DNA from: Yersinia alsatica
GTDB lineage: Bacteria > Pseudomonadota > Gammaproteobacteria > Enterobacterales > Enterobacteriaceae
NCBI RefSeq assembly: GCF_902170305.1
Contig: NZ_CABHWW010000008.1
Coordinates: 155,866-219,865, forward strand
Reading direction: 5' to 3'
DNA: 64,000 nt
Every line of letters starts with the position of its first letter. Positions within the stretch are counted from its first letter, which is position 1. Of this stretch, positions 12,802 through 22,679 are shown piece by piece. The notes under the pieces are model-generated. The model saw only the letters and a program-made list of their open reading frames with translations, was not told the DNA's origin and did not search any database. The translations under genes were made by a program, and so were the position numbers.

Positions 12802-13968
12802 ATGCCACTGGCTATTATTGCGCTGACCATTGCTACATTTGGCATTGGTACCAGCGAGTTTGTCATTATGGGATTATTACCGGAAGTCGCTCGTGATCTG
12901 GGGGTTAGTATCCCTAAAACCGGAATGTTGGTTTCTGTTTATGCCATGGGGGTTGTTATTGGTGCCCCTCTTCTGGCTATCGCGACCGCGCGCATCCCTC
13001 GCAAATCCACACTCTTGGGCTTAATCGTTCTATTTATTATTGGCAATGTTCTGTGTGCTTTGGCTGAAACTTATAACCTATTAATGGCCGCGCGTATTAT
13101 TGCCGCATTGTGCCATGGCACATTCTTTGGGTTGGCATCAGTGGTCGCAACTGATTTAGTGCCACCCAATCGCCGGGCGCGAGCAATTGCATTAGTCTTT
13201 ATGGGGGTTACGCTGGCTAACGTGCTGGGTGTCCCTTTAGGAACCGCTATTGGGCAAGCTTTTGGCTGGCGAGCGGCATTTTGGGGTGTCAGCGCCATCG
13301 GTATTGTCGCCATCGTCGCCGTCATTGCCTGGTTACCCAGCCATATTCCGATGAAAAGAATCAGTCCGAAATTGGAATTCAAAACACTCATGCAGAAGAA
13401 AGTGCAAACCGCCTTGCTGCTATCTGTGTTAACCAATACCAGTTTATTTACTGTTTTCACCTATATTGCCCCGTTACTACGCGAAGTGACTCGAGTTTCT
13501 GAGCATGGTGTCACGGTAGTCCTGCTGATCCTCGGGGTTGGGTTATCCATCGGCAGTGTTTTGGGCGGCCGTTTAGGTGATAAAAATCTAGTCGGCTCAA
13601 TGACCCGTTTGATTACCATCTTGATAGGTATTTTGCTGGCGCTGCATTACACCATTGGCTTCTATTTACCGGCAATACTGACCTTATTTATCTGGAGTAT
13701 CGTGGCTTTCGCTTTATGCCCAATGCTACAGCTCTTGGTAGTTGATCAAGCCCGTGACGCCCCGAATCTGGCGTCCACCTTTAACCAGAGCGCCTTCAAT
13801 TTGGGCAATGCTTTAGGGGCTTGGCTCGGTGGCACCTTGCTGGCATTTGGCCTGCACTTACAGCAACTTCCGCTCGCGGCAATGGCCGTCATGGTTGTTG
13901 CACTGGTCACCATGTTGCGGCTAAGAATGCATTTTCGGCGCACAGCCATGGTGCAACCCATCAGCTAA
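12802..13968 (+). CDS. MFS exporter, DHA1 family (AraJ/YdhP-like)
   Basis: 388 residues from the ATG at 12802 behind GGGAG. An upstream in-frame ATG at 12772 falls inside a hairpin. Twelve hydrophobic segments are visible. The first, ATFGIGTSEFVIMGLLPEVA, is the typical start of the DHA1 sugar and drug exporters of the AraJ/YdhP group, and VLGVPLGTAIGQAFGWRAAF in helix 5 carries the antiporter motif. Such proteins export drugs, sugars or metabolites by proton antiport. The substrate cannot be read from the sequence. It is transcribed alone. Confidence 0.85.
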   Translation: MPLAIIALTIATFGIGTSEFVIMGLLPEVARDLGVSIPKTGMLVSVYAMGVVIGAPLLAIATARIPRKSTLLGLIVLFIIGNVLCALAETYNLLMAARIIAALCHGTFFGLASVVATDLVPPNRRARAIALVFMGVTLANVLGVPLGTAIGQAFGWRAAFWGVSAIGIVAIVAVIAWLPSHIPMKRISPKLEFKTLMQKKVQTALLLSVLTNTSLFTVFTYIAPLLREVTRVSEHGVTVVLLILGVGLSIGSVLGGRLGDKNLVGSMTRLITILIGILLALHYTIGFYLPAILTLFIWSIVAFALCPMLQLLVVDQARDAPNLASTFNQSAFNLGNALGAWLGGTLLAFGLHLQQLPLAAMAVMVVALVTMLRLRMHFRRTAMVQPIS

Positions 13969-14049
13969 ATCCCTCTTTGATACCTGTTGATTCTGTCCCC
14001 ACTGCGGTGGGGCATGAAACCTTTTCGTTTCCCTGACACTCTTTTCATG

Positions 14050-14085
14050 CAAATAATTATCATTAACATTGGTTAATGGTATAAT
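14050..14085 (+). promoter_or_regulatory. Fur box and promoter of the siderophore-interacting protein gene
   Basis: The minus-strand sequence of 14050-14068 matches the 19-base Fur consensus at 13 positions. It overlaps a weak -35 (TTATCA, 14057-14062), which is followed after 17 bases by a perfect TATAAT -10 (14080-14085). Fur binding there would block RNA polymerase. Confidence 0.7.
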
Positions 14086-14160
14086 TTCGCCCACTAAAAG
14101 CCACGACCCTTGCTGGCTGATGCAGCAGAATAAAACACCATAAGATAAGAAGGACAAACT

Positions 14161-14997
14161 GTGACTACAGAATCAACCGCAGCAAAACCCAGATATCGCC
14201 CAACTCCGCCGCGCCTGATACAGGTAAAAAAGGTTGTCGACATTTCACCTCATTTGCGCCGAATTACTTTTCATAGCCCAACACTGGAGAATTACCCGTC
14301 AGACTGTGCTGGCGCTCATCTAAAAGTTTTCCTGCCGCTGGCACACCAAACCCAGCCAGAATTGCCGGTGCTGAGTGACAAAGGCCCGGTATGGCCCGCA
14401 GCCGACGTTCGCCCGATTGTTCGTACCTATTCGGTGCGCGCAGTCCGCCCTGAACAAGGTGAAATCGATATTGAATTTGCCCTCCATGATCACCCTGGCC
14501 CGGCGGTGAGTTTTGCTCGCAATGCCAAAATCGGTGACTGGATGGGGATTACCAATCCAGGCGGCCCTGAAACCATGTTGCCCGCAGCGGCCTACAGTTA
14601 TTTGGTAGGCGACCCCTCGTCACTGCCAGCTATTGCGGCATTATTGGAAACATTACCTGCCGACGCGCAAGGCCATGCCATTATTCGTGTAGATACCCCA
14701 GAAGATGTGCTCAACCTGATTAAACCTGCCGGTGTTGAACTGAGCTGGGTCATCGGTGGCACCGATAAAACGGATGATGTTATCAGCCAATTCTGTGCAC
14801 TAGAGTTGCCAATGGCAGAAGCTACATTCTGGTTGGCGGGAGAAGATAGATTGGTAGTGGCGCTGCGCCGTTATCTGCGTCGTGAAAAAAGCTGTGAACG
14901 CCAACAACTTTATGCTGTTCCCTACTGGCGTGAAGGGCTGAATGAAGAAGATTATCATCACAAACGCCATGAAGTGATGGACAATATCGACGACTAA
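14161..14997 (+). CDS. Siderophore-interacting FAD-dependent ferric reductase (SIP/ViuB family)
   Basis: 278 residues starting at a GTG with an AAGGA site seven bases before it. The FAD-binding barrel includes VVDISPHLRRITFHSP and the flavin motif RTYSVRAVRPEQGEIDIEF near 80-100. It is followed by HDHPGPAVSFARNAKIGD and the reductase domain with YLVGDPSSLPAIAALLETLP. Members such as ViuB and YqjH reduce ferric siderophores in the cytosol and release iron. A Fur box lies on its promoter, which fits an iron-starvation role. The partner siderophore system is not in the window. Confidence 0.9.
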   Translation: MTTESTAAKPRYRPTPPRLIQVKKVVDISPHLRRITFHSPTLENYPSDCAGAHLKVFLPLAHQTQPELPVLSDKGPVWPAADVRPIVRTYSVRAVRPEQGEIDIEFALHDHPGPAVSFARNAKIGDWMGITNPGGPETMLPAAAYSYLVGDPSSLPAIAALLETLPADAQGHAIIRVDTPEDVLNLIKPAGVELSWVIGGTDKTDDVISQFCALELPMAEATFWLAGEDRLVVALRRYLRREKSCERQQLYAVPYWREGLNEEDYHHKRHEVMDNIDD

Positions 14998-15217
14998 GCG
15001 ACATTAATCTCTATGAAATCAATGGACATCACTCTGTAATGTCCATTTTGACATCTGTTTTTTTACCTTTCCCCGTTAAAACCTTGTAAATTTCCTGCGA
15101 CAATTCCCTGTTATTTGTTAGTCTTAAAGCTACTTAGCCTGCAATATGGCACTTAATTATCGTTAAATGGCTCTAATGCCTGTTTAATGCAGTAAAGTTA
15201 TTAGGAGTGTGCTCGAA

Positions 15218-16327
15218 ATGAAGTCGCAAAATGATCCTGGCCGATCTAAATCCCGCCATCACGAATACTCCCTTATCCTGCCTATTATTGCGCTGGTTAT
15301 TCTTAATATCTGGGGTGATACCAGCAATTTTGCTGCCGTGATCATTATTAACCTGATTGCACTGGTCGGTATTCTGAGCAGTGCATTTAGTGTGGTGCGT
15401 CATGCTGACGTATTGGCACACCGGTTGGGTGAACCCTATGGCTCGTTGATCCTCAGTCTGTCAGTTGTCGTGCTTGAGGTTAGTTTGATCTCAGCAATGA
15501 TGGCGACCGGCGATGCTGCACCGGCACTGATGCGCGATACTCTCTATTCCATCATCATGATTGTGATTGGCGGATTGGTTGGGGTGTCTTTATTACTTGG
15601 TGGCCGCAAATTTGCTACCCAACACGTCAATCTGGTCGGTATCAAACAGTATCTGATGGCTATCTTCCCGTTGGCTATCATTGTGTTAGTGCTGCCAAGC
15701 ACCCTGCCTGGCGGTAGTTTTAGTGTGACACAATCATTGGTTGTCGCGGCTATTTCAGCGGCGATGTACGGTGTTTTCCTGCTGATCCAAACTAAAACGC
15801 ACCAAAGTCTGTTTGTTTATGAACATGAAGATGAAGGGGATGACCCAAGTGATCCTCACCACGGTAAACCTTCATCTCATAGCAGCCTGTGGCACACATT
15901 TTGGCTTTTGATTCACTTGGTTGCAGTCATTGCCGTGACTAAGTTTGATGCCAACCCATTGGAAGCCCTGTTAACAGAATTGAATGCTCCGGCTAAGTTT
16001 ACCGGCTTCCTGATAGCCTTGCTTATCCTGTCACCTGAAGGTTTGGGGGCGTTGAAAGCCGTGTTGGCCAATCAGGTACAGCGGGCCATGAACCTGTTCT
16101 TTGGCTCAGTGCTGGCGACCATTTCTCTGACAGTTCCGGCGGTAACATTGATTGCGGTACTGACTGGGCAAGAGTTGAACTTTGGTCTGGAAGCACCGCA
16201 CATTGTGGTGATGGTCAGTGTGTTAATTCTGTCGCAGATTTCATTCTCTACTGGCAGAACCAACGTGCTCAACGGCACCGCTCATCTGGCGCTATTTGCG
16301 GCTTATATGATGACAATTATGCTGTAG
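15218..16327 (+). CDS. chaA: Sodium-potassium/proton (calcium/proton) antiporter ChaA
   Basis: 369 residues, eleven hydrophobic segments, nearly colinear with E. coli ChaA (366). Characteristic stretches are SAFSVVRHADVLAHRLGEPY, SLSVVVLEVSLISAMMATGD, the acidic loop YEHEDEGDDPSDPHHGKP and LLILSPEGLGALKAVLANQ. These hold the two CaCA-type alpha motifs with their glutamates. ChaA exports Na+, K+ and Ca2+ in exchange for protons at alkaline pH or high salt. I chose the ATG at 15218 with AGGAG ten bases upstream, over a GTG three codons earlier that is too close to that site. Confidence 0.94.
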   Translation: MKSQNDPGRSKSRHHEYSLILPIIALVILNIWGDTSNFAAVIIINLIALVGILSSAFSVVRHADVLAHRLGEPYGSLILSLSVVVLEVSLISAMMATGDAAPALMRDTLYSIIMIVIGGLVGVSLLLGGRKFATQHVNLVGIKQYLMAIFPLAIIVLVLPSTLPGGSFSVTQSLVVAAISAAMYGVFLLIQTKTHQSLFVYEHEDEGDDPSDPHHGKPSSHSSLWHTFWLLIHLVAVIAVTKFDANPLEALLTELNAPAKFTGFLIALLILSPEGLGALKAVLANQVQRAMNLFFGSVLATISLTVPAVTLIAVLTGQELNFGLEAPHIVVMVSVLILSQISFSTGRTNVLNGTAHLALFAAYMMTIML

Positions 16328-16359
16328 CGGCAATAAGTTAAAAATATCCTTGAATAAGC

Positions 16360-16393
16360 AAAGGGCAAGCGCACATCACGCTTGCCCTTTTTT
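16360..16393. terminator. Bidirectional terminator between chaA and phoH
   Basis: A perfect 12-base stem AAAGGGCAAGCG/CGCTTGCCCTTT has a seven-base loop, with T runs on both strands. It serves the convergent chaA and phoH genes. Confidence 0.9.
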
Positions 16394-16420
16394 ATCGGGT
16401 CATCCATTCATAATCTTGAG

Positions 16421-17209
16421 TTATGAATAGGCATTTAAGGTGTGCTGACAGAGTGCAGAACGGACACAGTCCTGTTTATCAAAGCGAATGATGCCAATCA
16501 TTTCATCCTCAGCAAAACGCTCCAGCGCATCACTAAGGCCTGATTTCACACCGCGTGGCAGGTCACACTGGGTGATGTCACCATTAACGATGACTGTGAC
16601 ATTTTCGCCAAGGCGGGTCAGAAACATCTTCATCTGGCTGGCGGTTACGTTTTGTGCCTCATCGAGGATCACCACCGCATTCTCAAAGGTACGCCCACGC
16701 ATATAGGCGAAAGGCGCAATCTCTACCTTGCCAATTTCTGGCCGCAGGCAATATTGCAGGAAAGAGGAACCGAGTCGGCGCAACAGAATGTCATACACCG
16801 GGCGGAAGTAAGGCGCGAACTTCTCAGAGATATCACCAGGCAGGAAACCCAGATCCTCATCTGCCTGGAGCACCGGCCGCGTCACAATGATGCGATCAAC
16901 TTCTTTGTGAATTAATGCTTCAGCAGCCTTGGCTGCGCTGATAAAGGTTTTACCACACCCCGCTTCACCGGTGGCGAAGATGAGCAGTTTACTTTCTATG
17001 GCTGATAAGTAATGACCTTGAGCTTCCGTACGCGCCTGAATAACGGAGGTATCACGGCTATCCCGTGCCATACCTATTGATTCAACACCGCCCATTTGTA
17101 CTAACGATGTCACGTTTTCTTCCTCACGCTGACGATGACTACGTGAATCACGTCTAATTACGCGTTTCGCTTCACGACGAGCTTTGATCACTGCTTTCTG
17201 TCTTCCCAT
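16421..17209 (-). CDS. phoH: PhoH P-loop ATPase/helicase-like protein
   Basis: 262 residues, almost identical in plan to E. coli PhoH. A basic N-terminus (MGRQKAVIKARREAKRV) precedes Walker A GEAGCGKT at 81-88, the segment VTRPVLQADEDLGFLPGD, Walker B VVILDEAQN near 175 and VNGDITQCDLPRG. PhoH is a cytosolic ATPase linked to RNA metabolism and phosphate starvation, and its exact role is unsettled. phoH next to pgaABCD is also the E. coli arrangement, so the neighbourhood is conserved. No clear Pho box was found upstream. Confidence 0.94.
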   Translation of the reverse strand: MGRQKAVIKARREAKRVIRRDSRSHRQREEENVTSLVQMGGVESIGMARDSRDTSVIQARTEAQGHYLSAIESKLLIFATGEAGCGKTFISAAKAAEALIHKEVDRIIVTRPVLQADEDLGFLPGDISEKFAPYFRPVYDILLRRLGSSFLQYCLRPEIGKVEIAPFAYMRGRTFENAVVILDEAQNVTASQMKMFLTRLGENVTVIVNGDITQCDLPRGVKSGLSDALERFAEDEMIGIIRFDKQDCVRSALCQHTLNAYS

Positions 17210-17918
17210 AGTGGCACCTTTCAGTTTGATTCACCTACCGCAGCAGAAATTGCCTGCGCGATTATGTTTCACATACGGATGAGGTTTTGGCTTCCTTTGC
17301 AGCCAATAATAGCCAATGAAAAATGCGAATTATGCAACCGTCCAAATGCCTGGAGTAAAAATGGCCGTTGAGGGAATACAGTATCGCAAGGGGGAGTTAT
17401 TACGTGACATTAATGCTGAGAACAACAATGCTGAGAACAACAACCAGGGGAACAAGAGTATGGTGAATATAAAAATAACAGGGATGGGTAATGACGATAC
17501 TACTGAAATTTTAGAGTCGGAGAGGAAGCCCTCGTAACAACGAGTCGCTCGCATGAAACTTTGGTCTTGTCTTAACAGCCCAATCATGGACTCTACCATT
17601 AGCGATCCCCGCAGTGATAAACAACAGCCTAAGCTGTGCACCGTGTGAAAAATACCGCCAGATGATTACAGTATAATGACACTCTTAAGTTTCGCGATAT
17701 CTAAATGTAAAAAAATATATTTTCAGCGTTTGTTCATTTTTTACTCTGATTATTTTTTACTCCACGCTATACTATTAAGCCCCGCAAAGCTCTCCGTATT
17801 AAACTTGATTGGTCATTCCACCTTTACTGCTCTAGTTTGTGTTTTAAGTAAAGGTGAGTATTAATAATAACCAAAGAATACAACAAGATAACTTCAGCTG
17901 TAATTAGCCTTGCAATCA
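17210..17918. other. Intergenic region upstream of phoH, with a short tandem repeat
   Basis: About 700 bases without a supported gene. A 15-base unit (AATGCTGAGAACAAC) is repeated twice in tandem near 17412-17441. The overlapping 60-100-residue frames on both strands have no ribosome sites, no recognisable similarity and poor coding character. The phoH promoter must lie here. Confidence 0.4.
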
Positions 17919-18626
17919 CTATCGACTGATTCTTAACTCTTGTAATCGTGTTTTCTGCTGTCCTTGGCTATCAAAGTTTTCCATATCCAGCCAATCATTA
18001 AATGCCTGCTTAATTAATGGCCACTCACGGTCTGTTATGGCATACCAATTGGTATCCCTATTACGCCCTTTTGTCACGATAGCCTGCCGGAATTGCCCTT
18101 CATACTGAAAACCGAACCGCGATGCTGCCGCGTTTGATGGCTCATTCAGTGAATCACATTTCCACTCACACCGGCGATAACCTAACTTATCGAAGACATA
18201 ATGTAATAATAAATAGATGGCTTCAGTACCCGCGGAATTACGTTTTAAGCGCGGTGACCAATTAACTGAACCTATCTCGATAACACCATTATTTTCATCA
18301 ATTCGTTGTAATCCAACCGTTCCTAATGCAAGACCTGATTGCGCATCAACCACGGTGTAATGGAAGGCATCTTTAACATTGATTAATGTTTGGAGATATT
18401 GATGGAAATCATCTTCATTTTCAGGCCGTTCGCAATAAAAATAAGTCCAATCGCTGGCATCTTTAACCAAGTGATATGCTTGATAGAGACATTTTTCATG
18501 TTTATCGGCATTTACCGGCGCCAGATAACAAAAATGCCCGGGCAAAATCTCCCGCTGAGGCCGTTGCGCTGATTGCCAATGCTCTAATTCTGCTCCGATA
18601 GTTTGTCCAAAGTGGTTTTGTTTCAT
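17919..18626 (-). CDS. GNAT family N-acetyltransferase (RimJ/RimL type)
   Basis: 235 residues. The acetyltransferase core runs from about residue 27 (GHFCYLAPVNADKH) to 200. It has the beta-strand 4 segment ALGTVGLQRIDENNGVIEIG, then NWSPRLKRNSAGTEAIYLLL in the acetyl-CoA loop, and RRCEWKCDSLNEPSNAAASR, the typical end of RimJ/RimL-like enzymes. The likely substrate is a protein N-terminus or a small amine; it cannot be assigned. It stands alone between phoH and hmsS with its own direction. Confidence 0.85.
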   Translation of the reverse strand: MKQNHFGQTIGAELEHWQSAQRPQREILPGHFCYLAPVNADKHEKCLYQAYHLVKDASDWTYFYCERPENEDDFHQYLQTLINVKDAFHYTVVDAQSGLALGTVGLQRIDENNGVIEIGSVNWSPRLKRNSAGTEAIYLLLHYVFDKLGYRRCEWKCDSLNEPSNAAASRFGFQYEGQFRQAIVTKGRNRDTNWYAITDREWPLIKQAFNDWLDMENFDSQGQQKTRLQELRISR

Positions 18627-18794
18627 TGCATGCTCCCGTTGTAAGCAACTGTCAGAGAAATACCAATAATTATCACCCGCGCATTATTGCCCAAGATAAG
18701 TCCTGCTAAATCATAGCAATATATAAAGCGGATGTAATATAAGAAAGTAGAAAATGATGATGTTTGCACTTAGAGGAGGAATATAAGGCAGGTA

Positions 18795-18841
18795 CTGAAT
18801 ACCTGATATAAGCACATAACCACTTACTATCAGGTATTCAG
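18795..18841. repeat. 14-base perfect inverted repeat downstream of hmsS
   Basis: Arms CTGAATACCTGATA (18795-18808) and TATCAGGTATTCAG (18828-18841) enclose a 19-base loop, 14 bases after the hmsS stop. It can form a strong hairpin and may protect or end the hms mRNA, but no U-tract follows. Confidence 0.7.
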
Positions 18842-18854
18842 AAATAGCTAACTA

Positions 18855-19322
18855 TCACCCACGGCGTAAATTGACTACCGGTGCAACATTGGGGAGCTGT
18901 AATCCATCTTTGACTTCCAACAGATGCCCATTTTCATCGTTATACAACGTGAGGCAGGAACCGGCTTTTAATTGGGCAATCATTGAACCTGACATCTCCA
19001 TACTGTCAGCCAATTCATCGTCATTAAGATGTGGCCGATGCCCACGGCGTTCAACTTGAAAACGCACTTGGTTATATTTAGCCCAAACAATCAGCACCAC
19101 AGCATTAAATGCCGCAATCGCTGCATACAATGCCAAGGTCGTCAGGCCCGCCAGAATATACACTCTGAATGGAATTGGCCCCATATTCGGTGCTCTGTGG
19201 ATCATATCCAAAAAGCCTTTCACGAATAAGAAGATAAAACCAAACCAGGCCAAAGCCGTAATAATAATATCGATCCAGCGGGGGATCGTCCGCTGTTCGG
19301 TATGAATCAAAGGTGCACTCAT
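18855..19322 (-). CDS. hmsS: HmsS/PgaD, poly-beta-1,6-GlcNAc synthase accessory subunit
   Basis: 155 residues with two transmembrane helices (about 15-37 and 57-83) and a cytoplasmic C-terminal domain. It forms the inner-membrane poly-N-acetylglucosamine synthase with HmsR; in E. coli the PgaC-PgaD pair is activated by c-di-GMP. The start overlaps the hmsR stop by four bases (ATGA). The length equals the Yersinia HmsS type rather than the shorter E. coli PgaD (137). It is the last gene of hmsHFRS. Confidence 0.92.
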   Translation of the reverse strand: MSAPLIHTEQRTIPRWIDIIITALAWFGFIFLFVKGFLDMIHRAPNMGPIPFRVYILAGLTTLALYAAIAAFNAVVLIVWAKYNQVRFQVERRGHRPHLNDDELADSMEMSGSMIAQLKAGSCLTLYNDENGHLLEVKDGLQLPNVAPVVNLRRG

Positions 19323-20653
19323 GGTTTAACCCTCCCGATCCCACGGTCTGGGCTCACCCAACGCGCACGTTTACGCTTGGTATTGAGCATGACTTTCGGG
19401 AACGAAACCACTGTGGTGAACAAACTCAACATCCAGTAAACCATTGGATACCAGATAATCCAGAACAGCGAATTCCCCAATTTAGGTTCATAGCGCCGCT
19501 CAATCACCAAGCTAATAGCAAACTGCAACAGACAAGTCAGAGCCAATACCATCCCGGTAAAGGCCGGTGGGAAGACCGTCTGCACATGAATTCCCGGTGG
19601 TAATTTGATAACCATGCCCAGCAGGAACAGAATAATACTGAACAGATAAGTAAACGCCCAAGTGATAGACAGTGAATACTCAAGGAACAGCAACCACATC
19701 CGACGATTACGCCAGCGCCACAGCTTGAACATATTCTTCAGGAAGACTTCCGCCCCACCCTGTGCCCAACGCAAACGCTGCTTCCATAAACCACCTAAGG
19801 TTTCTGGCATCAAAATCCAACACAAGCCCCGCGGCTCAAAGAACACCGACCAGTGCCTGATCTGCAATTTCCAACTGATGTCGATGTCTTCGGTGATCAT
19901 GTCTGGGCTCCAATAGCCCACATCGGCCAACGCCCGGCGACGGAAAGCCGCGACCACACCTGATACCGTGAAGACTTGACCATAGACTCGTTGAGTCCGT
20001 TTAATCAGCCCAATAATAGAGGAGAACTCACCCACCTGAACACGGCCAATCAAGGTTGAACGCGTGCGGATACGAGGGTTACCGGTCACCGCACCAGTAC
20101 GTGGATTCGCAATGAGCGGTGCGACCAGATAAGGCACCGCATTCTTGTCCAGCAAGGCATCACCATCGATACACACCAGATATTCGCTGCGAGCCGCCGC
20201 CGTCCCCATTCGCAGAGCAATAGCTTTGCCTTGGTTATGGGCCAGGTGAATAACACGTAGACGTGGGTCTTCAACCAACATCGCATCTAACACTTGCGCT
20301 GTATCATCACTGGAACCGTCGTTAATGGCGATAACTTCAATGTTGGTATAAGTCTGCGCCAGTGCCGCATGAATGGTTTCCCGCGCATTTAACCCTTCGT
20401 TAAAACAAGGGATTAAAATAGACACCAGCGGATTGCCTTTCAGCTCCGGAGGTGGCACATCATCGCCCCACGCCCAATGTCTTTCACGGCGTAGCCAGAA
20501 ATAGACACCGCCAGTTATCCAAATTCCGGACATAAACAGCGGATAGAAGAAGACAAAGTTCAGCAAAACGTCGCCGGTAAAGAGCAGGATCATCCCCGCG
20601 GGAATGCTCAGTACCAGACATAGGATGAGTAACGCAATAATTCTATCGATCAT
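19319..20653 (-). CDS. hmsR: HmsR/PgaC, poly-beta-1,6-GlcNAc synthase (GT2)
   Basis: 444 residues from the ATG at 20653, where the protein begins [18 protein letters not shown] like PgaC; a longer frame to 20692 is less likely. Two N-terminal helices precede a processive family 2 glycosyltransferase domain. Its motifs are AINDGSSDD (first Asp), CIDGDAL (DxD), ITEDIDISW (TED) and QRLRWAQGG (QxxRW). Several C-terminal helices follow. It polymerises UDP-GlcNAc and passes the chain across the inner membrane. It overlaps the end of hmsF by 11 bases. Confidence 0.95.
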   Translation of the reverse strand: MIDRIIALLILCLVLSIPAGMILLFTGDVLLNFVFFYPLFMSGIWITGGVYFWLRRERHWAWGDDVPPPELKGNPLVSILIPCFNEGLNARETIHAALAQTYTNIEVIAINDGSSDDTAQVLDAMLVEDPRLRVIHLAHNQGKAIALRMGTAAARSEYLVCIDGDALLDKNAVPYLVAPLIANPRTGAVTGNPRIRTRSTLIGRVQVGEFSSIIGLIKRTQRVYGQVFTVSGVVAAFRRRALADVGYWSPDMITEDIDISWKLQIRHWSVFFEPRGLCWILMPETLGGLWKQRLRWAQGGAEVFLKNMFKLWRWRNRRMWLLFLEYSLSITWAFTYLFSIILFLLGMVIKLPPGIHVQTVFPPAFTGMVLALTCLLQFAISLVIERRYEPKLGNSLFWIIWYPMVYWMLSLFTTVVSFPKVMLNTKRKRARWVSPDRGIGRVKP

Positions 20654-22667
20654 ATAAAGGATACCAAGCAGAAGATAGCACAGGGCGGACATCTTTTAGC
20701 GGTGGTTCGCCAGTGATAAAGTTATCCGGATAGTAACCAAAATTTTGCGCGCCATTTAACTGCAACTGACGCATCCATCCCGCCAGTATCGGACCACTGA
20801 TGGCATTTTTGTCTTCAGGTTTGGTCCAGTCCTTCGATTGCAGTTCAAATACAGTTTTATCCAGTGCTCCGGGCCGCTCAGCAACCTTATTAACCAGTCG
20901 TGAAAGCCACTCATTAGACTCAGATAACGGTACCTTCTCCATTAGCGGCATCGCCATTGGGGCGACCCAATCATAGTTAGCCAAGAAATCATCCAGATTC
21001 TGCGCAAACCATGCTTCGCTTTCCGGTTCCAAAATCGGCATAGCAAACATATTACGGGCTGATTTCACTTGCGGGCCGCGAACATCGCGAACCTGACGGG
21101 TCAGCTCATTAGTAAAATCAATCAGATACTTACTCTTGTAGCGCGTCCAGCGCTGCATCATCTCTGGGTCTTGGCGAATGGTCGCAATCGAGCCAGGGAA
21201 ACCGGCTTTTTCGTATGCCCGAATAGCATCCGGGGACGCATCTTCAAAATCAGACATCACCGCATCGTCATGATAGAGCACGCCGTCAATAGGGGCGCTA
21301 TAGGCCATATCACGGTAAATATCGATGATGCGCTGGCGAACTTCCGGGTTAAATGGTGACAAACGACGGTATTGGTCCGGATCGATGCTGGTCTTGCCCG
21401 TTTTCGGATCAATACGTTTAATCCGAGGTAACGATGGATCCATTTCAAACGCCAATACTGGCATCCAGGCATAAACCTTAACATCTGGACGTGAAGACAA
21501 TTGCCAAGCTACACGGTTAAACAAGTCTTGGCGCATCGGTATCCAGCGGTTCGGGAAATAAACCTGACGAATATTGCCATCCCCTTTCGGATCAGAAAAC
21601 GCCTGCAAGAACACGGTCGTCACCCGTAAATCGGCAATACGCTGTACCAATTTATCGAGATTCTCTTTTTCCTGTACTGGATCTGGGTCATAGAGATAAT
21701 CCAAATCCACATGCGCCACCCGCATGATCTCTTTTTCCTGCACGGTGGTGATGGTTAGCGCAAAGTCCTTCAGTGATGGGTTATTACTGATAAGAATTCG
21801 CGGAATATTCATCAGATCATTAACGTTACCAATGCCCGGCTCCAAGGTCATCGCCAATTGATAGCCGTGTTGACGTAAAATATTCAGCACTGTGCCGTTA
21901 GCGGCACCGTATGGCCAAACCCACACTCGCGGCTGTTTACCCGTCGCTTTAACAATGCGCTCGGTTATCAACGAAACATCTTTTTCCATCCGCTGCTTAA
22001 AGGCAGCCTCTGTTTCATAGGTTTTGGTTTTCGCGTCATATATCAGGTTAGCGGCGGCAGGTTCGGTATTACCCTGCGGATTAGCCAACGCCCCATAATG
22101 AGAAGCATAGGTGTGCGCACCAATCTCGACTAGGCCAGACTGAGACATTTCTGTAATTTGCTTCCAGGTAGCAAACTTTTCTCGTGGGGTGCTTAAACCG
22201 CCAAAGTCAACATTCTTATTGGGCGGTGTATCAAGCCAGGTTCCCACCGGAGCCAAAACTGCGTGCCAGCTATACGCTTTTAGCAATGGATAAACACGGC
22301 GATAAAAGCTGCTATAGCCATCATCAAAGGTCAGAAGCACCGCTTTATCAGGCAGTGGTGCCCCACCATTATGGGCTGCCAGAATCTGATCAACAGAAAT
22401 TACGTTGTAGCGGTTATCACGTAGCCAGGCAAATTGTTCACTCAATGCGCTGGTACGAGCAGCCAGGTAACGTTGATCCGCTTCATCATCTTCAATGTCA
22501 TGATAAGCAATGACCACAAAGGTATTTTTTTGCCATGGTCTTTCACTTTGTGGCAATGCACGTTCAGCCGGAGGAACGAAAACAGGCTTCTCGGCATAAC
22601 ACACAGAAGCCAGCAGCGTTATCATTCCTACTACAAGTATCCGGATAATAAATAATATCTTCGCCAT
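20643..22667 (-). CDS. hmsF: HmsF/PgaB, poly-beta-1,6-GlcNAc N-deacetylase
   Basis: 674 residues. A signal peptide of about 25 residues precedes the NodB-type deacetylase domain with [12 protein letters not shown] (about 54-65), [13 protein letters not shown] (Asp115/116) and [13 protein letters not shown] carrying the two metal histidines. The C-terminal hydrolase-like barrel from about 315 includes [12 protein letters not shown]. It partly deacetylates the polymer in the periplasm so that it can be exported. E. coli PgaB is a lipoprotein. Here the candidate lipobox LASVC has Val before Cys, which is unusual, and an alternative cleavage site CYA/EK follows. An AAGGG site precedes the ATG. 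Confidence 0.95.
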   Translation of the reverse strand: MAKILFIIRILVVGMITLLASVCYAEKPVFVPPAERALPQSERPWQKNTFVVIAYHDIEDDEADQRYLAARTSALSEQFAWLRDNRYNVISVDQILAAHNGGAPLPDKAVLLTFDDGYSSFYRRVYPLLKAYSWHAVLAPVGTWLDTPPNKNVDFGGLSTPREKFATWKQITEMSQSGLVEIGAHTYASHYGALANPQGNTEPAAANLIYDAKTKTYETEAAFKQRMEKDVSLITERIVKATGKQPRVWVWPYGAANGTVLNILRQHGYQLAMTLEPGIGNVNDLMNIPRILISNNPSLKDFALTITTVQEKEIMRVAHVDLDYLYDPDPVQEKENLDKLVQRIADLRVTTVFLQAFSDPKGDGNIRQVYFPNRWIPMRQDLFNRVAWQLSSRPDVKVYAWMPVLAFEMDPSLPRIKRIDPKTGKTSIDPDQYRRLSPFNPEVRQRIIDIYRDMAYSAPIDGVLYHDDAVMSDFEDASPDAIRAYEKAGFPGSIATIRQDPEMMQRWTRYKSKYLIDFTNELTRQVRDVRGPQVKSARNMFAMPILEPESEAWFAQNLDDFLANYDWVAPMAMPLMEKVPLSESNEWLSRLVNKVAERPGALDKTVFELQSKDWTKPEDKNAISGPILAGWMRQLQLNGAQNFGYYPDNFITGEPPLKDVRPVLSSAWYPLYDR

Positions 22668-22679
22668 AACGCTGATCCC

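Noticed and set aside
17316..17641. Overlapping frames of 73 and 103 codons on opposite strands upstream of phoH
   Set aside because: No ribosome sites, repeat-driven sequence (two AEN-type units) and no similarity. Treated as non-coding.
17676..17864. A 62-codon hydrophobic frame upstream of the GNAT gene
   Set aside because: No ribosome site; the hydrophobicity follows from T-rich DNA.
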